Below, piece after piece: positions 20,238-30,059 of a stretch of 64,000 nucleotides of DNA. Both the position numbers and the translations under genes were made by a program. The DNA comes from Brevundimonas intermedia (GTDB lineage Bacteria > Pseudomonadota > Alphaproteobacteria > Caulobacterales > Caulobacteraceae), in NCBI RefSeq assembly GCF_027922165.1, contig NZ_BSFD01000010.1, forward strand, positions 1 through 64,000, given 5' to 3'. The notes beneath the pieces were generated by a model. The model searched no databases. It was not told where the DNA came from and saw nothing but the letters and a program-made list of their open reading frames with translations. The stretch's first letter is position 1; every line of letters starts with the position of its first letter.

Positions 20238-21407
20238 CTATCTGGCGGCCTTGGCCTCTATGACCCGTAGCACCGCCTCTGCGGCCAGGGCCGAAGGATC
20301 CGGCCCGCCTCGCCCCATCAGATCCAGCGCCGCCGTCTGACGCCTCGCTTGCTCGGCCGCAGCCTCGGGATCGTTCAGCAACCGCCCGACGGCGCCGGCC
20401 AGATTTTCGACAGACGCCTCGCCCTGGATGAACTCCGGGGCGATCCGTTGATCGGCGGCGATGTTGAACAGGGTGATGTGTTTCGCCGTCACGACCCGTT
20501 TCATCAGCTCATAACTGAGCCCGCCGATCTTGTAGGCGATGACCATGGGCGCGCCGGCCAGGGCCAGTTCGGTCGAGACCGTGCCGCTGGTGGCCAGGGC
20601 CGCCGTGGCCGCGCGCATGGCGTCATATTTCTCGGCCTCATCGACCAGATGGACGCGGAAGGGCCAGGCGGACACGCGACCGATCACATCCTTGGACACC
20701 GTGCCCGCAGCCGCCACAGCGACGTCCAACGTCGGGTCCTGCGCCTTCAGGCGCGCCACCGTCGCCTCGTAGACGGGCGTCATCCGCGCGATCTCGGCGG
20801 GGCGACTGCCCGGCAGGATCAGCAACAGTTTCGCATCGGCGGCTATGCCCCGGCGGGCGCGGAAGGCCGCGCCGTCGGCGTGGTCCATATCCACATGAAG
20901 CGCCGAAGACCCCACCACGGTCGTGGGCAGGCCTGCCCGCTCGAACCAGGGCGCGTCGAAGCTGTAGAGTGCCAGCAGGTGATCCACGGTCCGCGCCAGG
21001 GTCTTGGCCCGAACGGGGCGAGACGCCCAGACCTGAGGTCCGACATATTTGATCAGAGGCACGTCCGGCCTTGCGGCGCGGATCGCCTCGGCCACCCGAA
21101 TGGTGAAACCCCAACTATCGATCAGGACCACGGCGTCTGGCTGTTCGGCTGCAGCCAGCGCCGCCGTCTCCCGAACCCGACGCCGGACCATGCCATAGGC
21201 GCGCAGGCCCTCGATCCAGCCCAGGATCGAAAGCTCGGCGATGTCGAAGGGGCTCACGACGCCCTCCGCCGCCATACGGGGACCACCGATGCCGACGAAG
21301 CTCACCGCCTCGCCCAACCGGTTCCTCAGCGCCTGGGCCAAGCCGGCGCCCAGGGCGTCGCCGGAAGCCTCGGCCGCGACCAGCATGATCTTCAACGGAC
21401 GGCTCAT
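20238..21407 (-). CDS. lpxB: Lipid-A-disaccharide synthase
   Basis: LpxB joins lipid X to UDP-2,3-diacylglucosamine to form the lipid A disaccharide at the inner membrane. It has 389 residues. Recognisable blocks are LVAAEASGDALGA at the N-terminus, GIGGPRMAAEG, PLIKYVGPQVWASRPVRA and LLILPGSRPAEI. It overlaps lpxI by four bases and is the last gene of the envelope supercluster. Confidence 0.97.
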   Translation of the reverse strand: MSRPLKIMLVAAEASGDALGAGLAQALRNRLGEAVSFVGIGGPRMAAEGVVSPFDIAELSILGWIEGLRAYGMVRRRVRETAALAAAEQPDAVVLIDSWGFTIRVAEAIRAARPDVPLIKYVGPQVWASRPVRAKTLARTVDHLLALYSFDAPWFERAGLPTTVVGSSALHVDMDHADGAAFRARRGIAADAKLLLILPGSRPAEIARMTPVYEATVARLKAQDPTLDVAVAAAGTVSKDVIGRVSAWPFRVHLVDEAEKYDAMRAATAALATSGTVSTELALAGAPMVIAYKIGGLSYELMKRVVTAKHITLFNIAADQRIAPEFIQGEASVENLAGAVGRLLNDPEAAAEQARRQTAALDLMGRGGPDPSALAAEAVLRVIEAKAAR

Positions 21408-22243
21408 CGGTCTTCACCCCAGACGAACAGACCCAGCCGGTCCGCAGCCGCCACTATAGCCGGCCGGTCGATCAGGATCAGCCGCCCCGTCACGCCGGCG
21501 ATCCCCGCCAGGCCCGCCGCCGCCGCCAGCTCGACCGTGCGCGGCCCGATCACCGGCATGTCCACACGTAGATCCTGGATCGGCTTGGGCGCCTTGCCCA
21601 GCGCCCCCTTGGGGGCCGACGCAGAACCGCGAAGATCGGCCGGCAGCCCCGCCACCCGGTTCAGCATGGCGTCAGTACCCTCCTGGGCTTCGACCGCCAG
21701 AACGAGACCGTCACAGACGACCGCACCTTGGCCGATGTCCAGTTCGCCTGACTTTTCGGCGACATACAGGGCCTTTCTCAGGTCGGCGACCTGCTCCGGC
21801 GTCGGGGTCACAGCGCCGAGCGCGCCCTGCGCCAGGGTCTCGCCGCCCAGGATGTCATCGGCGCCTTCCACCGCGAACCCTTCCGCCTCGAACACCGACA
21901 GGATTTTGCGCAGCAAGGCGTCGTCGCCCTGGGTCGCCGCTGCGACGATCCCCGGCAGCAGGGTCGCGCCCTTGAAGTCCGGCTTCAAACTCTTGAAATC
22001 CGGCCGGTTGACGATGCCCGCCAGACAGACGGTCGTACAGGCTTCAGCCTTCAGCGCCTTCAGTATGGCGCCGATCTGGGCCATGCCGAACTCGGCGCCC
22101 GGCCAGCGGGTCAGGTGGGGATCGGCGAACCCGGCCAGCCGGATGATGAAGACCGGCCGCCCCTCGGCGTCGCACCGCGCCGCCACCGCCGCCGGCAGGC
22201 CGCCGCCGCCGGCGATCAGGCCCAGCTTTCCGGCAGGGCTCAT
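21404..22243 (-). CDS. lpxI: UDP-2,3-diacylglucosamine diphosphatase LpxI
   Basis: LpxI hydrolyses UDP-2,3-diacylglucosamine to lipid X; it replaces LpxH in alphaproteobacteria. It has 279 residues. The N-terminal part GKLGLIAGGGGLP and the C-terminal GQGAVVCDGLVLAVEAQEGTDAM and DMPVIGPRTVE blocks are characteristic of the family (DUF1009). The start at 22243 overlaps lpxA by four bases, and the genes are ordered lpxA-lpxI-lpxB. Confidence 0.95.
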   Translation of the reverse strand: MSPAGKLGLIAGGGGLPAAVAARCDAEGRPVFIIRLAGFADPHLTRWPGAEFGMAQIGAILKALKAEACTTVCLAGIVNRPDFKSLKPDFKGATLLPGIVAAATQGDDALLRKILSVFEAEGFAVEGADDILGGETLAQGALGAVTPTPEQVADLRKALYVAEKSGELDIGQGAVVCDGLVLAVEAQEGTDAMLNRVAGLPADLRGSASAPKGALGKAPKPIQDLRVDMPVIGPRTVELAAAAGLAGIAGVTGRLILIDRPAIVAAADRLGLFVWGEDR

Positions 22244-23028
22244 TCCGCGTTCGGCAGACACAGCGGACGCCGCCCGCCGTCGCGGATGAAGGCGATGATC
22301 TCCATGATCTCCGGCAGGTCGGCATAGGCCTGGGCCACGCCCTCGATCCGGCCGGCGAACTCGCCCTGGCCCTCGAACAGGTCGCGATAGGCGGCCAGCA
22401 GACGGCGCACCTGATCCTTGCCATAGCCCTTGCGCTTCAGTCCGATCAGGTTCAGTCCGCGCAGTCGCGCGTGATTGCCCCAGGCCGAGCCATAGGGGAT
22501 GACGTCTCGGGTCACGGCGGCCAGACCGCCGATGATCGCCCCCTGCCCCACACGGCCGTTCTGGTGCACGGCGCACAGGCCGCCCAGGAAGACCTTGTCG
22601 CCAATATGAGCATGGCCGCCCAGGGTGGCGTTATTGGCCATGACAAGGTTGCTGCCGACCACGCAGTCGTGGCCCACGTGGGCGCCGGTCATGAACAGGT
22701 TGTTGGACCCGACGACGGTCACACCCGTCCCCTGCGGCGTGCCCCGATTGAAGGTGCAATGCTCGCGAATCTGGTTGTTTTCGCCGATCTCCAGTCGCAC
22801 CGGCTCGCCCTTATAGCCGTTGTGCTGCGGGTCCCCGCCGATGACGGCGAACGGATGGATCACCGTCCCCGCCCCCACCGTCGTGTCCTGCTGAACCACC
22901 ACATGGCTGACCAGACGCACGCCCTCGGCCAGGACCACATTCGGCCCGACGGTGCACCAGGGCCCGACCTCGACCCCTTCGGCTAGGGTCGCCGTGGCGT
23001 CGATCAGGGCGGTGGGGTGAAGGGTCAT
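22240..23028 (-). CDS. lpxA: UDP-N-acetylglucosamine acyltransferase
   Basis: LpxA performs the first acyl transfer of lipid A synthesis. It has 262 residues, a left-handed beta-helix of hexapeptide repeats followed by a helical C-terminus. The catalytic His lies in MTGAHVGHDCVVGSNLVMAN. The GGDPQHNGYKGEP loop and the C-terminal GLKRKGYGKDQVRRLLAAYR are typical. The start ATG shares one base with the fabZ stop (TGATG). Confidence 0.97.
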   Translation of the reverse strand: MTLHPTALIDATATLAEGVEVGPWCTVGPNVVLAEGVRLVSHVVVQQDTTVGAGTVIHPFAVIGGDPQHNGYKGEPVRLEIGENNQIREHCTFNRGTPQGTGVTVVGSNNLFMTGAHVGHDCVVGSNLVMANNATLGGHAHIGDKVFLGGLCAVHQNGRVGQGAIIGGLAAVTRDVIPYGSAWGNHARLRGLNLIGLKRKGYGKDQVRRLLAAYRDLFEGQGEFAGRIEGVAQAYADLPEIMEIIAFIRDGGRRPLCLPNAE

Positions 23029-23504
23029 CAGGCGGCGGGCTCGGTCGCTGGAGTGGGTACGGTCACGACCATGGCCATGAATTCGGCCTCGGCCGCCAGC
23101 TTGCCGTCGATGAAGGTCTCCCCCCGGAACTTGTAGGCGTCGCCGCGCGCCTTGATCACCTTGACCTCCATCCGCAGTTGGTCGCCCGGCCGCGCCGGTT
23201 TGCGGAAACGCACGCCGTCTATGGACATGAACATGATGACCTTGTCCGCCACGGCCACGTCCAGGGTCTTGGACATCAGCAGGGCGCCCGTCTGCGCCAT
23301 GGCTTCGACGATCAGCACGCCGGGCATGACGGGGTCGATCGGGAAATGGCCGGGGAAGAAGGGCTCGTTGTGTGTGACGTTCTTGACGCCCACGATGGAG
23401 GTCCGGGGCACGAAATCTTCGGCCTTGTCCACCAGCAGGAAGGGATAGCGGTGCGGCAGCCGCCGCATCACCTCGGCGTAATCGATCTTGCCGTCTTCGC
23501 TCAT
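23028..23504 (-). CDS. fabZ: 3-hydroxyacyl-ACP dehydratase
   Basis: FabZ dehydrates beta-hydroxyacyl-ACP in fatty acid elongation and competes with LpxA/LpxD for hydroxyacyl-ACP, which explains its place in the lpx cluster. It has 158 residues. The hot-dog fold signature shows the catalytic His in NEPFFPGHFP and the Glu in PGVLIVEAMAQTGALL. The start at 23504 gives the usual short N-terminus before MRRLPHRYPFLLVD. Confidence 0.97.
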   Translation of the reverse strand: MSEDGKIDYAEVMRRLPHRYPFLLVDKAEDFVPRTSIVGVKNVTHNEPFFPGHFPIDPVMPGVLIVEAMAQTGALLMSKTLDVAVADKVIMFMSIDGVRFRKPARPGDQLRMEVKVIKARGDAYKFRGETFIDGKLAAEAEFMAMVVTVPTPATEPAA

Positions 23505-23506
23505 CC

Positions 23507-24520
23507 CTATGATTCCTTCGGGGCCTTCTTTGAAGAGGCCTGTTTGGCGAGCCAGACGGTTTCGCGCAAGAACTGTCGGATCGGACGGGCCGGATAACCC
23601 GACCAGGTCTCGCCCGCCGGAATATTCGCCAGGACGCCCGCGCCCGCCGCAACGCGTGCGCCCTCGCCGATGGTGATATGATCGCCGACGCCGGCCTTGC
23701 CGCCGAATATAACATTGTCGCCGACGGTCACGGAGCCCGAGATGCCCGTATTGGCGACCAGAAGGCAGTTGCGCCCGATGACGCAATTGTGGCCCACCAT
23801 GACCAGATTATCGATCTTGGTGTTCTCGCCGATGACCGTGTCGTCATAGGCGCCCCGGTCGATGCAGGAATTGGCGCCGACCGTGACGCCATCCTGCAGG
23901 ATGACACGCCCCAGCTGGGGGATGTCCATAACGCCGGAAGCCGTGCCCGTGGCGCCGAAGCCCGCCTCGCCGATGCGCGCGCCGGCGTAAAGCTTCACCC
24001 GGTCGCCGATCAGGGCGAAGCCGACGGTGACGTTCGAACCGATCACGCAATCCCGGCCGATCTGCACGCCCGGACCGATGACGGTGTTGGCGCAGATGCG
24101 CGTGCCGCGTCCGATACGGACACCCTCGCCGAGCACGACGCCCGGCTCAACCACCACAGTGTCGTCCTCGGCCGCCTCGGACGCCGCAATAGGGCGGTCG
24201 AGCGTAATGGGGCGGTGCAGCAGGGCTGAGGCCATGGCCCAGGACGCCTGAGGCGTGCGGGACACGATGACGGCGGACTCTGCGGGGGCGGACGCCACGG
24301 CCTCGGACGGCACGATCACGCACCCCGCCTTGGTCGCGGCCAGGGCTGCGGCGAATTTGCGGTCGCCCAGAAATGCGATCGCGCCCCCGTCCGCAGAGGA
24401 CAGGGGCGCGACGGAGCCTATTATCCGATCCCCGCCCCTCTCGACCTCGCCTCCGATTTGCGACGCCAGATCGACGACGGACAGGGGGGTGAGGGTTTCG
24501 AAGAAGCGGGTGTCGGGCAT
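23507..24520 (-). CDS. lpxD: UDP-3-O-(3-hydroxyacyl)glucosamine N-acyltransferase
   Basis: LpxD adds the second (N-linked) hydroxyacyl chain in lipid A synthesis. It has 337 residues. The N-terminal substrate-binding domain includes GAIAFLGDRKFAAAL. The hexapeptide-repeat beta-helix follows, with the catalytic His region NLVMVGHNCVIGRNCLL. It lies two bases before fabZ. Confidence 0.96.
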   Translation of the reverse strand: MPDTRFFETLTPLSVVDLASQIGGEVERGGDRIIGSVAPLSSADGGAIAFLGDRKFAAALAATKAGCVIVPSEAVASAPAESAVIVSRTPQASWAMASALLHRPITLDRPIAASEAAEDDTVVVEPGVVLGEGVRIGRGTRICANTVIGPGVQIGRDCVIGSNVTVGFALIGDRVKLYAGARIGEAGFGATGTASGVMDIPQLGRVILQDGVTVGANSCIDRGAYDDTVIGENTKIDNLVMVGHNCVIGRNCLLVANTGISGSVTVGDNVIFGGKAGVGDHITIGEGARVAAGAGVLANIPAGETWSGYPARPIRQFLRETVWLAKQASSKKAPKES

Positions 24521-24527
24521 GTGGACC

Positions 24528-25130
24528 TTAGTTAGCGGCGGCCGGCTGTTGCGACTGCTGGGCCGGAACCGCCATACGGTTGAACGACAGAGTCGGCAGG
24601 GCCGTGTTCAGGCGCTGGATGGCCGCATCGGTCAGGTCCATGGCCGGGTTCATCATGAAGACGCTCTCGCGATCCAGCAGCAGGCCGCAGCCGCGCTCCT
24701 GGTACAGGGCGGTCAGGATCGGCGAAACGGCTTCGGTGATGGCCTGGCGTTGCATGGCCAGGGTGTAGCGCAGTTCGTTCTCGCGGGTGCCTTCCAGCTG
24801 CTGAGCTTCTTGCGCGCGCTGTTGCAGGGCTTGACGGCGCTGCTGCAGTTGGTCAGCCGGCAGGCTGGCGCCCGAGGTCTGCAGTTGCTGGGCTTCGGAC
24901 TGGATGGCCGTGGCATAGGGCTGAAGCTCGCCCTGAACTTCCTGGGCCAGTTGTTGCATACGGGCCTCGACGGCCTGACCGGCAGCCGACTGGGCCAGCA
25001 GGCGGGCGTTGTAATAGACGCACACGCCCGGAACGACCGGACCCGGGTTTGCGGGCGCGGCCGTCTGGGCAGAGGCGGCGGTGGCGACCAGAGAAGCGGC
25101 GGCCGTGGCGGCGATGATCAGAGCTTTCAT
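24528..25130 (-). CDS. OmpH/Skp-family periplasmic chaperone
   Basis: The product has 200 residues with a signal peptide (AAASLVATAASAQ). The central region is Gln/Ala-rich and strongly helical (coiled coil), as in Skp, which holds unfolded outer-membrane proteins on the way to BamA. The C-terminal half (GLLLDRESVFMMNPAMDLTD) matches the OmpH family. Its position between bamA and lpxD is the standard one. Confidence 0.9.
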   Translation of the reverse strand: MKALIIAATAAASLVATAASAQTAAPANPGPVVPGVCVYYNARLLAQSAAGQAVEARMQQLAQEVQGELQPYATAIQSEAQQLQTSGASLPADQLQQRRQALQQRAQEAQQLEGTRENELRYTLAMQRQAITEAVSPILTALYQERGCGLLLDRESVFMMNPAMDLTDAAIQRLNTALPTLSFNRMAVPAQQSQQPAAAN

Positions 25131-25167
25131 GGGGTAATCCTCGTGCGAGCGCTTTTGCGTCGCTTCC

Positions 25168-27591
25168 TTAGAACTGGGTGGAGGTCGAGAAGCGGAAGGA
25201 TTCCGTCTTGTCGTAGTCTTCTTTGGACAGGACCTTGGAGATGTCGAACCGGATGGGCCCCATCGGCGACTTCCAGTGGATGCTGACCCCGGCCGAGGCC
25301 CGCAGCGACAGTTCGTCGGCGATTGTCGAATCGACGGTGCCGGTCGAGGTCAGCTTGTAGCGGTCATCGAGCACGCCCAGCGTACCGACGTCGGCGAACA
25401 GCGAGGTCTTGATGCCGTACTGTTCGGGCAGATAGTTCGGCAGGGTCAGCTCAACCGTGCCGATGGCGTAGAAATTGCCGCCTAGGGCGTCGGTCGTATC
25501 TAGGTCGCGCGGTCCCATGCCGGCGGTCTCGAAGCCGCGGAAGCTGTTGCCGCCCTTGAAGAAGCGGTCGTTGATCCGGATCGGATCGCCGTTCCAGCCG
25601 CTGATATAGCCGGTCGAACCCTGAACGCTGACGACCCACTGCGGGGTGAAGCCGTAGTACCAGGCCGCGTCAGCCTCGGTCTTCACATAGTTCACGTCCC
25701 CGCCCAGACCGGCGAAGTCCTGGCGCAACGAACTGGACCAGCCACGCGTCGGCCGAACCGGATCATTGGTGTAGTTCATCTGCAGCGTATAGCCGACCGA
25801 CGAGTTGATATAGCTGCCGACCTGGTCGCAAAGCGCCGACGAACCGCTGCCGGTCGTGGTGCAATAGCCGGTCGGTACGATGATCTCGTCCGACTTCAGG
25901 AAGTAGCGGGTGCTGAGCAGCATATTGCCGTTCAGCGGATAGGACAGCCGCAGGCCGCCGCCGGTCGAGCGGTAATCGTACGACGAATATTCGCTGAGGT
26001 CGTAGCGCGAGTGGAACAGATCCCAACCGGCGCGCAGATCGCGTCCGAGGAATTTCGGCTCGGTGAAGCGGAAATCGACCTGCTGGCGCAGCGAGCCCCA
26101 TTCCATCCGGGCGACGACGTTCTGGCCCCGGCCGCGGAAGTTCCGTTCCGAGATGCCCAGATTGACCGTGAAGGAGTCGACCGAGCTGAAGCCGGCGCCG
26201 ACCGAGAGCTCTCCCGTCGGCTGTTCTTCCACATTGACGTTGATGACCGAACGGTCCGGCGCGCTGCCGCGCGTCTCCTCGATCGTCACATCCTTGAAGA
26301 AGCCGAGTGCGCGCAGATTGTTGCGCGAACGCTCCATCAGGGCGCGATTGAAGGCGTCGCCTTCGGTCAGCATCAGTTCGCGCCGGATGACCGGATCAAT
26401 GGTGCGGGTGTTGCCGACCACATTGATGCGGTCGATATAGACGCGCTGGCCTTCGGAGACGTTGAAGGTCACGTCGACCGTGTCGGTCTCGGGATTGGCG
26501 CGATAGGTCGGATTGATCTCGACGAAGGCGTAGCCGGCCGAACCGGCGGCGAAGGTCAGGGCGTCGACCGCCTGCTCGATCTTGTCGCTCTCGTAGAGCT
26601 GGCCTTCGCGGATCGGCACCAGGGCCTTCAGGAACTCGGCGTTCAGGCGGTCATTCTCTGTGATGACGTCGACCTTGCCGAAATTGTACTTGTCGCCTTC
26701 ATTCAGGGTCAGAGTGATCTGGAAGGCCTGATCATCCGGCTGCAGCTCAGCGACCGAAGAGATGATGCGGAAGTCATAGTAGCCGCGGTTCGTATAAAAT
26801 TTGCGCAGCTGCTCCTGATCATAGTCCAGACGGTTCGGATCATAGTTGTCGTTGCTGGAGAAGAATTTCCACCACTGCGATCGTTCCGTCACCATGACGT
26901 CGCGGACGTCATTGTCGGAGAAAGCCTGGTTGCCCAGCACATTGATGGCGCTGATGCCGGTCTCGGCGCCTTCGTTGATCTCGAAGATGACGTCGACGCG
27001 GTTCTGCTCCAGTTGGACCAGCTTGGGCGTCACGGTCGCGGAAATACGGCCTTGCAGGCGATACAGTTCGACGATGGCGCCGACGTCTTCCTGCACCTTG
27101 GCGCGGGTGTAGATGCCGCGAGGCTGGAGCGTGACCTCCTTGGTCAGCTTGTCCTCGGACAGGGCGCTGTTCCCCTCGAACACCACTTGGTTGATGATCG
27201 GGTTCTCGACGATCTGCACGATCAGGTCGCCGTTCTGGACGCCGAGTTGCACGTCCGCGAACAGGCCGGTGCGCGACAGGGTCCGCACTGCGACGTCCAG
27301 CACCTGGGCGTCGACATTGTCCCCGGGTCGGATCGGCAGATAGGACAGGACCGTCGTCTGGTCGATCCGTTGCGCGCCCTGGACCAGGATGCGGTTGACG
27401 GTCAGCGTTTGAGGCGCGGCGATCTCGACGCGCGGCGGTTGGCCGTCAGCGGGCGCGGTCTGCGGAGCCGGGGCCGGCGCCGGCGCCGATTGCGCCAGAG
27501 CGGGGGCGCCGAGCCCGGCGGCGACGGCCAGCGCGAGGAGGCTGGAACGGGCGCCCAGTCGGACGGCGGCGCGAGATTTCATGTCGTTCAT
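25168..27591 (-). CDS. bamA: Outer-membrane protein assembly factor BamA
   Basis: BamA folds and inserts beta-barrel proteins into the outer membrane. It has about 807 residues: a signal peptide ending near APALAQ, an Ala/Pro-rich stretch, five POTRA domains (about 60-400) and a C-terminal 16-strand barrel. The barrel carries the signature FFKGGNSFRGFE and ends in an aromatic residue (STQF). The start is chosen at 27591, with an ATG at 27582 as alternative; further upstream residues lie before the signal peptide. It follows rseP closely. Confidence 0.96.
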   Translation of the reverse strand: MNDMKSRAAVRLGARSSLLALAVAAGLGAPALAQSAPAPAPAPQTAPADGQPPRVEIAAPQTLTVNRILVQGAQRIDQTTVLSYLPIRPGDNVDAQVLDVAVRTLSRTGLFADVQLGVQNGDLIVQIVENPIINQVVFEGNSALSEDKLTKEVTLQPRGIYTRAKVQEDVGAIVELYRLQGRISATVTPKLVQLEQNRVDVIFEINEGAETGISAINVLGNQAFSDNDVRDVMVTERSQWWKFFSSNDNYDPNRLDYDQEQLRKFYTNRGYYDFRIISSVAELQPDDQAFQITLTLNEGDKYNFGKVDVITENDRLNAEFLKALVPIREGQLYESDKIEQAVDALTFAAGSAGYAFVEINPTYRANPETDTVDVTFNVSEGQRVYIDRINVVGNTRTIDPVIRRELMLTEGDAFNRALMERSRNNLRALGFFKDVTIEETRGSAPDRSVINVNVEEQPTGELSVGAGFSSVDSFTVNLGISERNFRGRGQNVVARMEWGSLRQQVDFRFTEPKFLGRDLRAGWDLFHSRYDLSEYSSYDYRSTGGGLRLSYPLNGNMLLSTRYFLKSDEIIVPTGYCTTTGSGSSALCDQVGSYINSSVGYTLQMNYTNDPVRPTRGWSSSLRQDFAGLGGDVNYVKTEADAAWYYGFTPQWVVSVQGSTGYISGWNGDPIRINDRFFKGGNSFRGFETAGMGPRDLDTTDALGGNFYAIGTVELTLPNYLPEQYGIKTSLFADVGTLGVLDDRYKLTSTGTVDSTIADELSLRASAGVSIHWKSPMGPIRFDISKVLSKEDYDKTESFRFSTSTQF

Positions 27592-27620
27592 TCTGAAAAC
27601 CATCGGGGGCTGGCGTCGGC

Positions 27621-28838
27621 TCACGAGACGAGCCCGCCGAGGAATTGGAAGATGTTGAGCTTCTGTAGGTCGTTCCACGTCGCGAACAACATAAATCCCG
27701 CCAGAAGCGCAAGACCTGCGCGATAGCCCATCTCCTGATACCGCGCCGCCACGGGCCGCCGGGCTACGGCTTCATAGCCGTAGAAAAGCAGATGGCCGCC
27801 GTCCAGCACAGGAATGGGCAACAGATTTAGAAAGCCGATTCCGATCGAAAGTATGGCGGCGAAGGTTGTCAACGTCAGCAGAAGGTTGATCGCAATGGCG
27901 CCGGGGTCCGGATTGGCTTCGACCGCAGCCGTTGTCAGGGACCCGGTCGCCTTGGCTATGCCCAGCGGGCCGCTGAACTGATCGCCGGACTCACGCCCCG
28001 TCACCAGACGTCCCAGATAGGTTAGGGTCGAGCCGATGACATCGCCCGTCTGGCGTACGCCTTCGGCCACAGCTTCGACAGGTCCATAGCGGACGTGGCG
28101 CAAATCGCCGGCCGCAGGCGCGAGACCCAGGCCGATACGCCCAACCTTGACTCGACCGGCGATGGGATCGTTTTCCTCGCGGCGTTCGGGCGTGGCCGTC
28201 AGCTCGACGGCCCGTCCCTGACGTTCAACGGTAAACCGAACCGGATCACCGCTGGACAGCATGACGGTGCGTGTCACCTCGCCACCGTCCTTGATCGCCT
28301 TGCCGTTCACGCCAGTGATCAGGTCGCCGACCTGGAAGCCCGCAGCTGCGGCCGGCGAACCGGCCTGAACCTGAGCCACGCGGGCAGGACGCAATTGCGT
28401 CCCCACGCTCATGAAGACGATCGCGAAGATGGTGATTGCCAGGACGAAATTGGCGGCGGGCCCGGCGACGACGATCAGCGCGCGCTGCCATACCGGCTTG
28501 AAGTGAAAATAGTCGCGCTCGGCGCCCGGCCCACCCTCGGCGATCACTCGCTGCCGCAGTTCAGCCAACCCCGCCTGGTCAGGCACGCTGGAAGCGTCCA
28601 GATCGCCTGAAAACTTCACATAGCCGCCCAGCGGCATCCAGCCGAACCGCCATTCGATCCCGTGGCGATCCGTGCGGCTGAAGATCGCCTTGCCGAAGCC
28701 GATAGCGAAACGGTCCACCTTCACGCCGAAGGCGCGGGCGACCAGGAAGTGACCCAGCTCATGGATGGTGACGATGAAGGTCAGCACCAGCAGGAACGGC
28801 ACGATGTAGATCAGGATCTGACCCAGGGCGCCCAGCAT
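27621..28838 (-). CDS. rseP: Site-2 intramembrane metalloprotease RseP
   Basis: RseP cleaves membrane-bound substrates, such as anti-sigma factors, within the membrane. It has 405 residues. The zinc motif HELGH is at residues 26-30, in the first membrane span. A PDZ domain around 120-200 is followed by the third zinc-ligand region NLLPIPVLDGGHLLF near the C-terminus. It lies between dxr and bamA. Confidence 0.96.
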   Translation of the reverse strand: MLGALGQILIYIVPFLLVLTFIVTIHELGHFLVARAFGVKVDRFAIGFGKAIFSRTDRHGIEWRFGWMPLGGYVKFSGDLDASSVPDQAGLAELRQRVIAEGGPGAERDYFHFKPVWQRALIVVAGPAANFVLAITIFAIVFMSVGTQLRPARVAQVQAGSPAAAAGFQVGDLITGVNGKAIKDGGEVTRTVMLSSGDPVRFTVERQGRAVELTATPERREENDPIAGRVKVGRIGLGLAPAAGDLRHVRYGPVEAVAEGVRQTGDVIGSTLTYLGRLVTGRESGDQFSGPLGIAKATGSLTTAAVEANPDPGAIAINLLLTLTTFAAILSIGIGFLNLLPIPVLDGGHLLFYGYEAVARRPVAARYQEMGYRAGLALLAGFMLFATWNDLQKLNIFQFLGGLVS

Positions 28839-28862
28839 TGTAAAATCGTCTCCCCAGGCCGA

Positions 28863-30059
28863 TCAGGCCACGTTCGCCAATCCGGCGATTATAGTTTCAG
28901 CCATGAGACGGGCCTCGGCATCGACCGAAAGGGCCGCGCCACAGGCGTCTCCAGAGCCGAAAACCATCCCCGCTTTCGTCGCACGCTCAAGGGTTTCGGC
29001 GACGACTGCGGCAATATTGAGAAAGCCCAGCTTGCGGTCAAGAAATGCGAAAGCCGCCACCTCGTTGGCGGCGTTGAACACGGCTGGGGCGGCGCCCCCT
29101 GCGGCCAACGCCTGGCGCGCCAGATCCAAGGCCGGAAACCGCGCCAGATCGGGCGCTTCAAACGTCAGCCGCCCCAAGGCGGCCAAGTCCAGCCTGGGTG
29201 CAGGCCAGGCGATCCGATCCGGCCAGGCCAAGGCGCAGGCGATCGGCGTGCGCATGTCCGGGGGGCCCATCTGGGCCAGGGTGGAGCCATCCACATATTC
29301 CACAAGGCTGTGGATAATCGACTCCGGGTGCACCACCACGTCGATACGCTCCTGCGGCATGCCGAACAGATAGGCAGCCTCGATCATCTCCAGGCCCTTG
29401 TTGGCCATGGTGGCGCTGTCGACCGAAATCTTGGCGCCCATGCTCCAGTTCGGGTGGGCGACGGCCTGTTCGGGCGTGACCCCCGCCATCTGGGCGAGCG
29501 ACGTCTGCCGGAAAGGACCGCCGGACGCCGTCAGCACCAGTTTCGCCACCTGTTCAGGCGCCTCGGCGGGAAAGACCTGAAAGATGGCCGAATGCTCGGA
29601 ATCGACCGGGATCAGCCGCCCCCCTGCCCGCTTGACCCGCTCGATCAGCGCCGGTCCGCAACAGACCAGGCTCTCCTTGTTGGCCAGAGCCAGAATCGCG
29701 CCTGTGTCCGCCGCCGCCCACGCCGACTTCAGACCCGCCGCACCGACGATCGAAGCCATGATCCAGTCCGCCGGCCGCGTCGCCGCCTCGACGATCGCCG
29801 CCTCCCCAGCCGCCACGGCCACGCCGGTTCCCGCCAGGGCGTCTCGCAGATCGTACAATCTTGCCGGATCGGCGGTCACAGCCAGTTTGGGCTTCCACCG
29901 CCGCGCCTGCTCGGCCAGCTTCACGATATTGGCGCCGCCTGTCAGGGCCTCAACCTCGAAACCGCCCGTGCCCGACGCCTCGGCCTGTTCCATCAGATCG
30001 AGAGTCGAGGAGCCAACCGAGCCGGTCGAGCCCAGAACCGTGACGCGACGACGGATCAA
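28863..30059 (-). CDS. dxr: 1-deoxy-D-xylulose 5-phosphate reductoisomerase
   Basis: Dxr makes 2-C-methylerythritol 4-phosphate, the first committed step of the non-mevalonate isoprenoid pathway that feeds UppS. It has about 398 residues. The NADPH-binding [16 protein letters not shown] motif, the metal/substrate region [10 protein letters not shown], the ASGGPFR loop and [17 protein letters not shown] are present. No ATG fits; the TTG at 30059, overlapping the cdsA stop as TTGA, gives the correct N-terminus. The longer frame reads antisense-like sequence across cdsA. Confidence 0.95.
   Translation of the reverse strand: MIRRRVTVLGSTGSVGSSTLDLMEQAEASGTGGFEVEALTGGANIVKLAEQARRWKPKLAVTADPARLYDLRDALAGTGVAVAAGEAAIVEAATRPADWIMASIVGAAGLKSAWAAADTGAILALANKESLVCCGPALIERVKRAGGRLIPVDSEHSAIFQVFPAEAPEQVAKLVLTASGGPFRQTSLAQMAGVTPEQAVAHPNWSMGAKISVDSATMANKGLEMIEAAYLFGMPQERIDVVVHPESIIHSLVEYVDGSTLAQMGPPDMRTPIACALAWPDRIAWPAPRLDLAALGRLTFEAPDLARFPALDLARQALAAGGAAPAVFNAANEVAAFAFLDRKLGFLNIAAVVAETLERATKAGMVFGSGDACGAALSVDAEARLMAETIIAGLANVA

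Noticed and set aside
26011..27726. 571-codon plus-strand open frame opposite bamA
   Set aside because: Mirror of bamA codons; no domain is recognisable.
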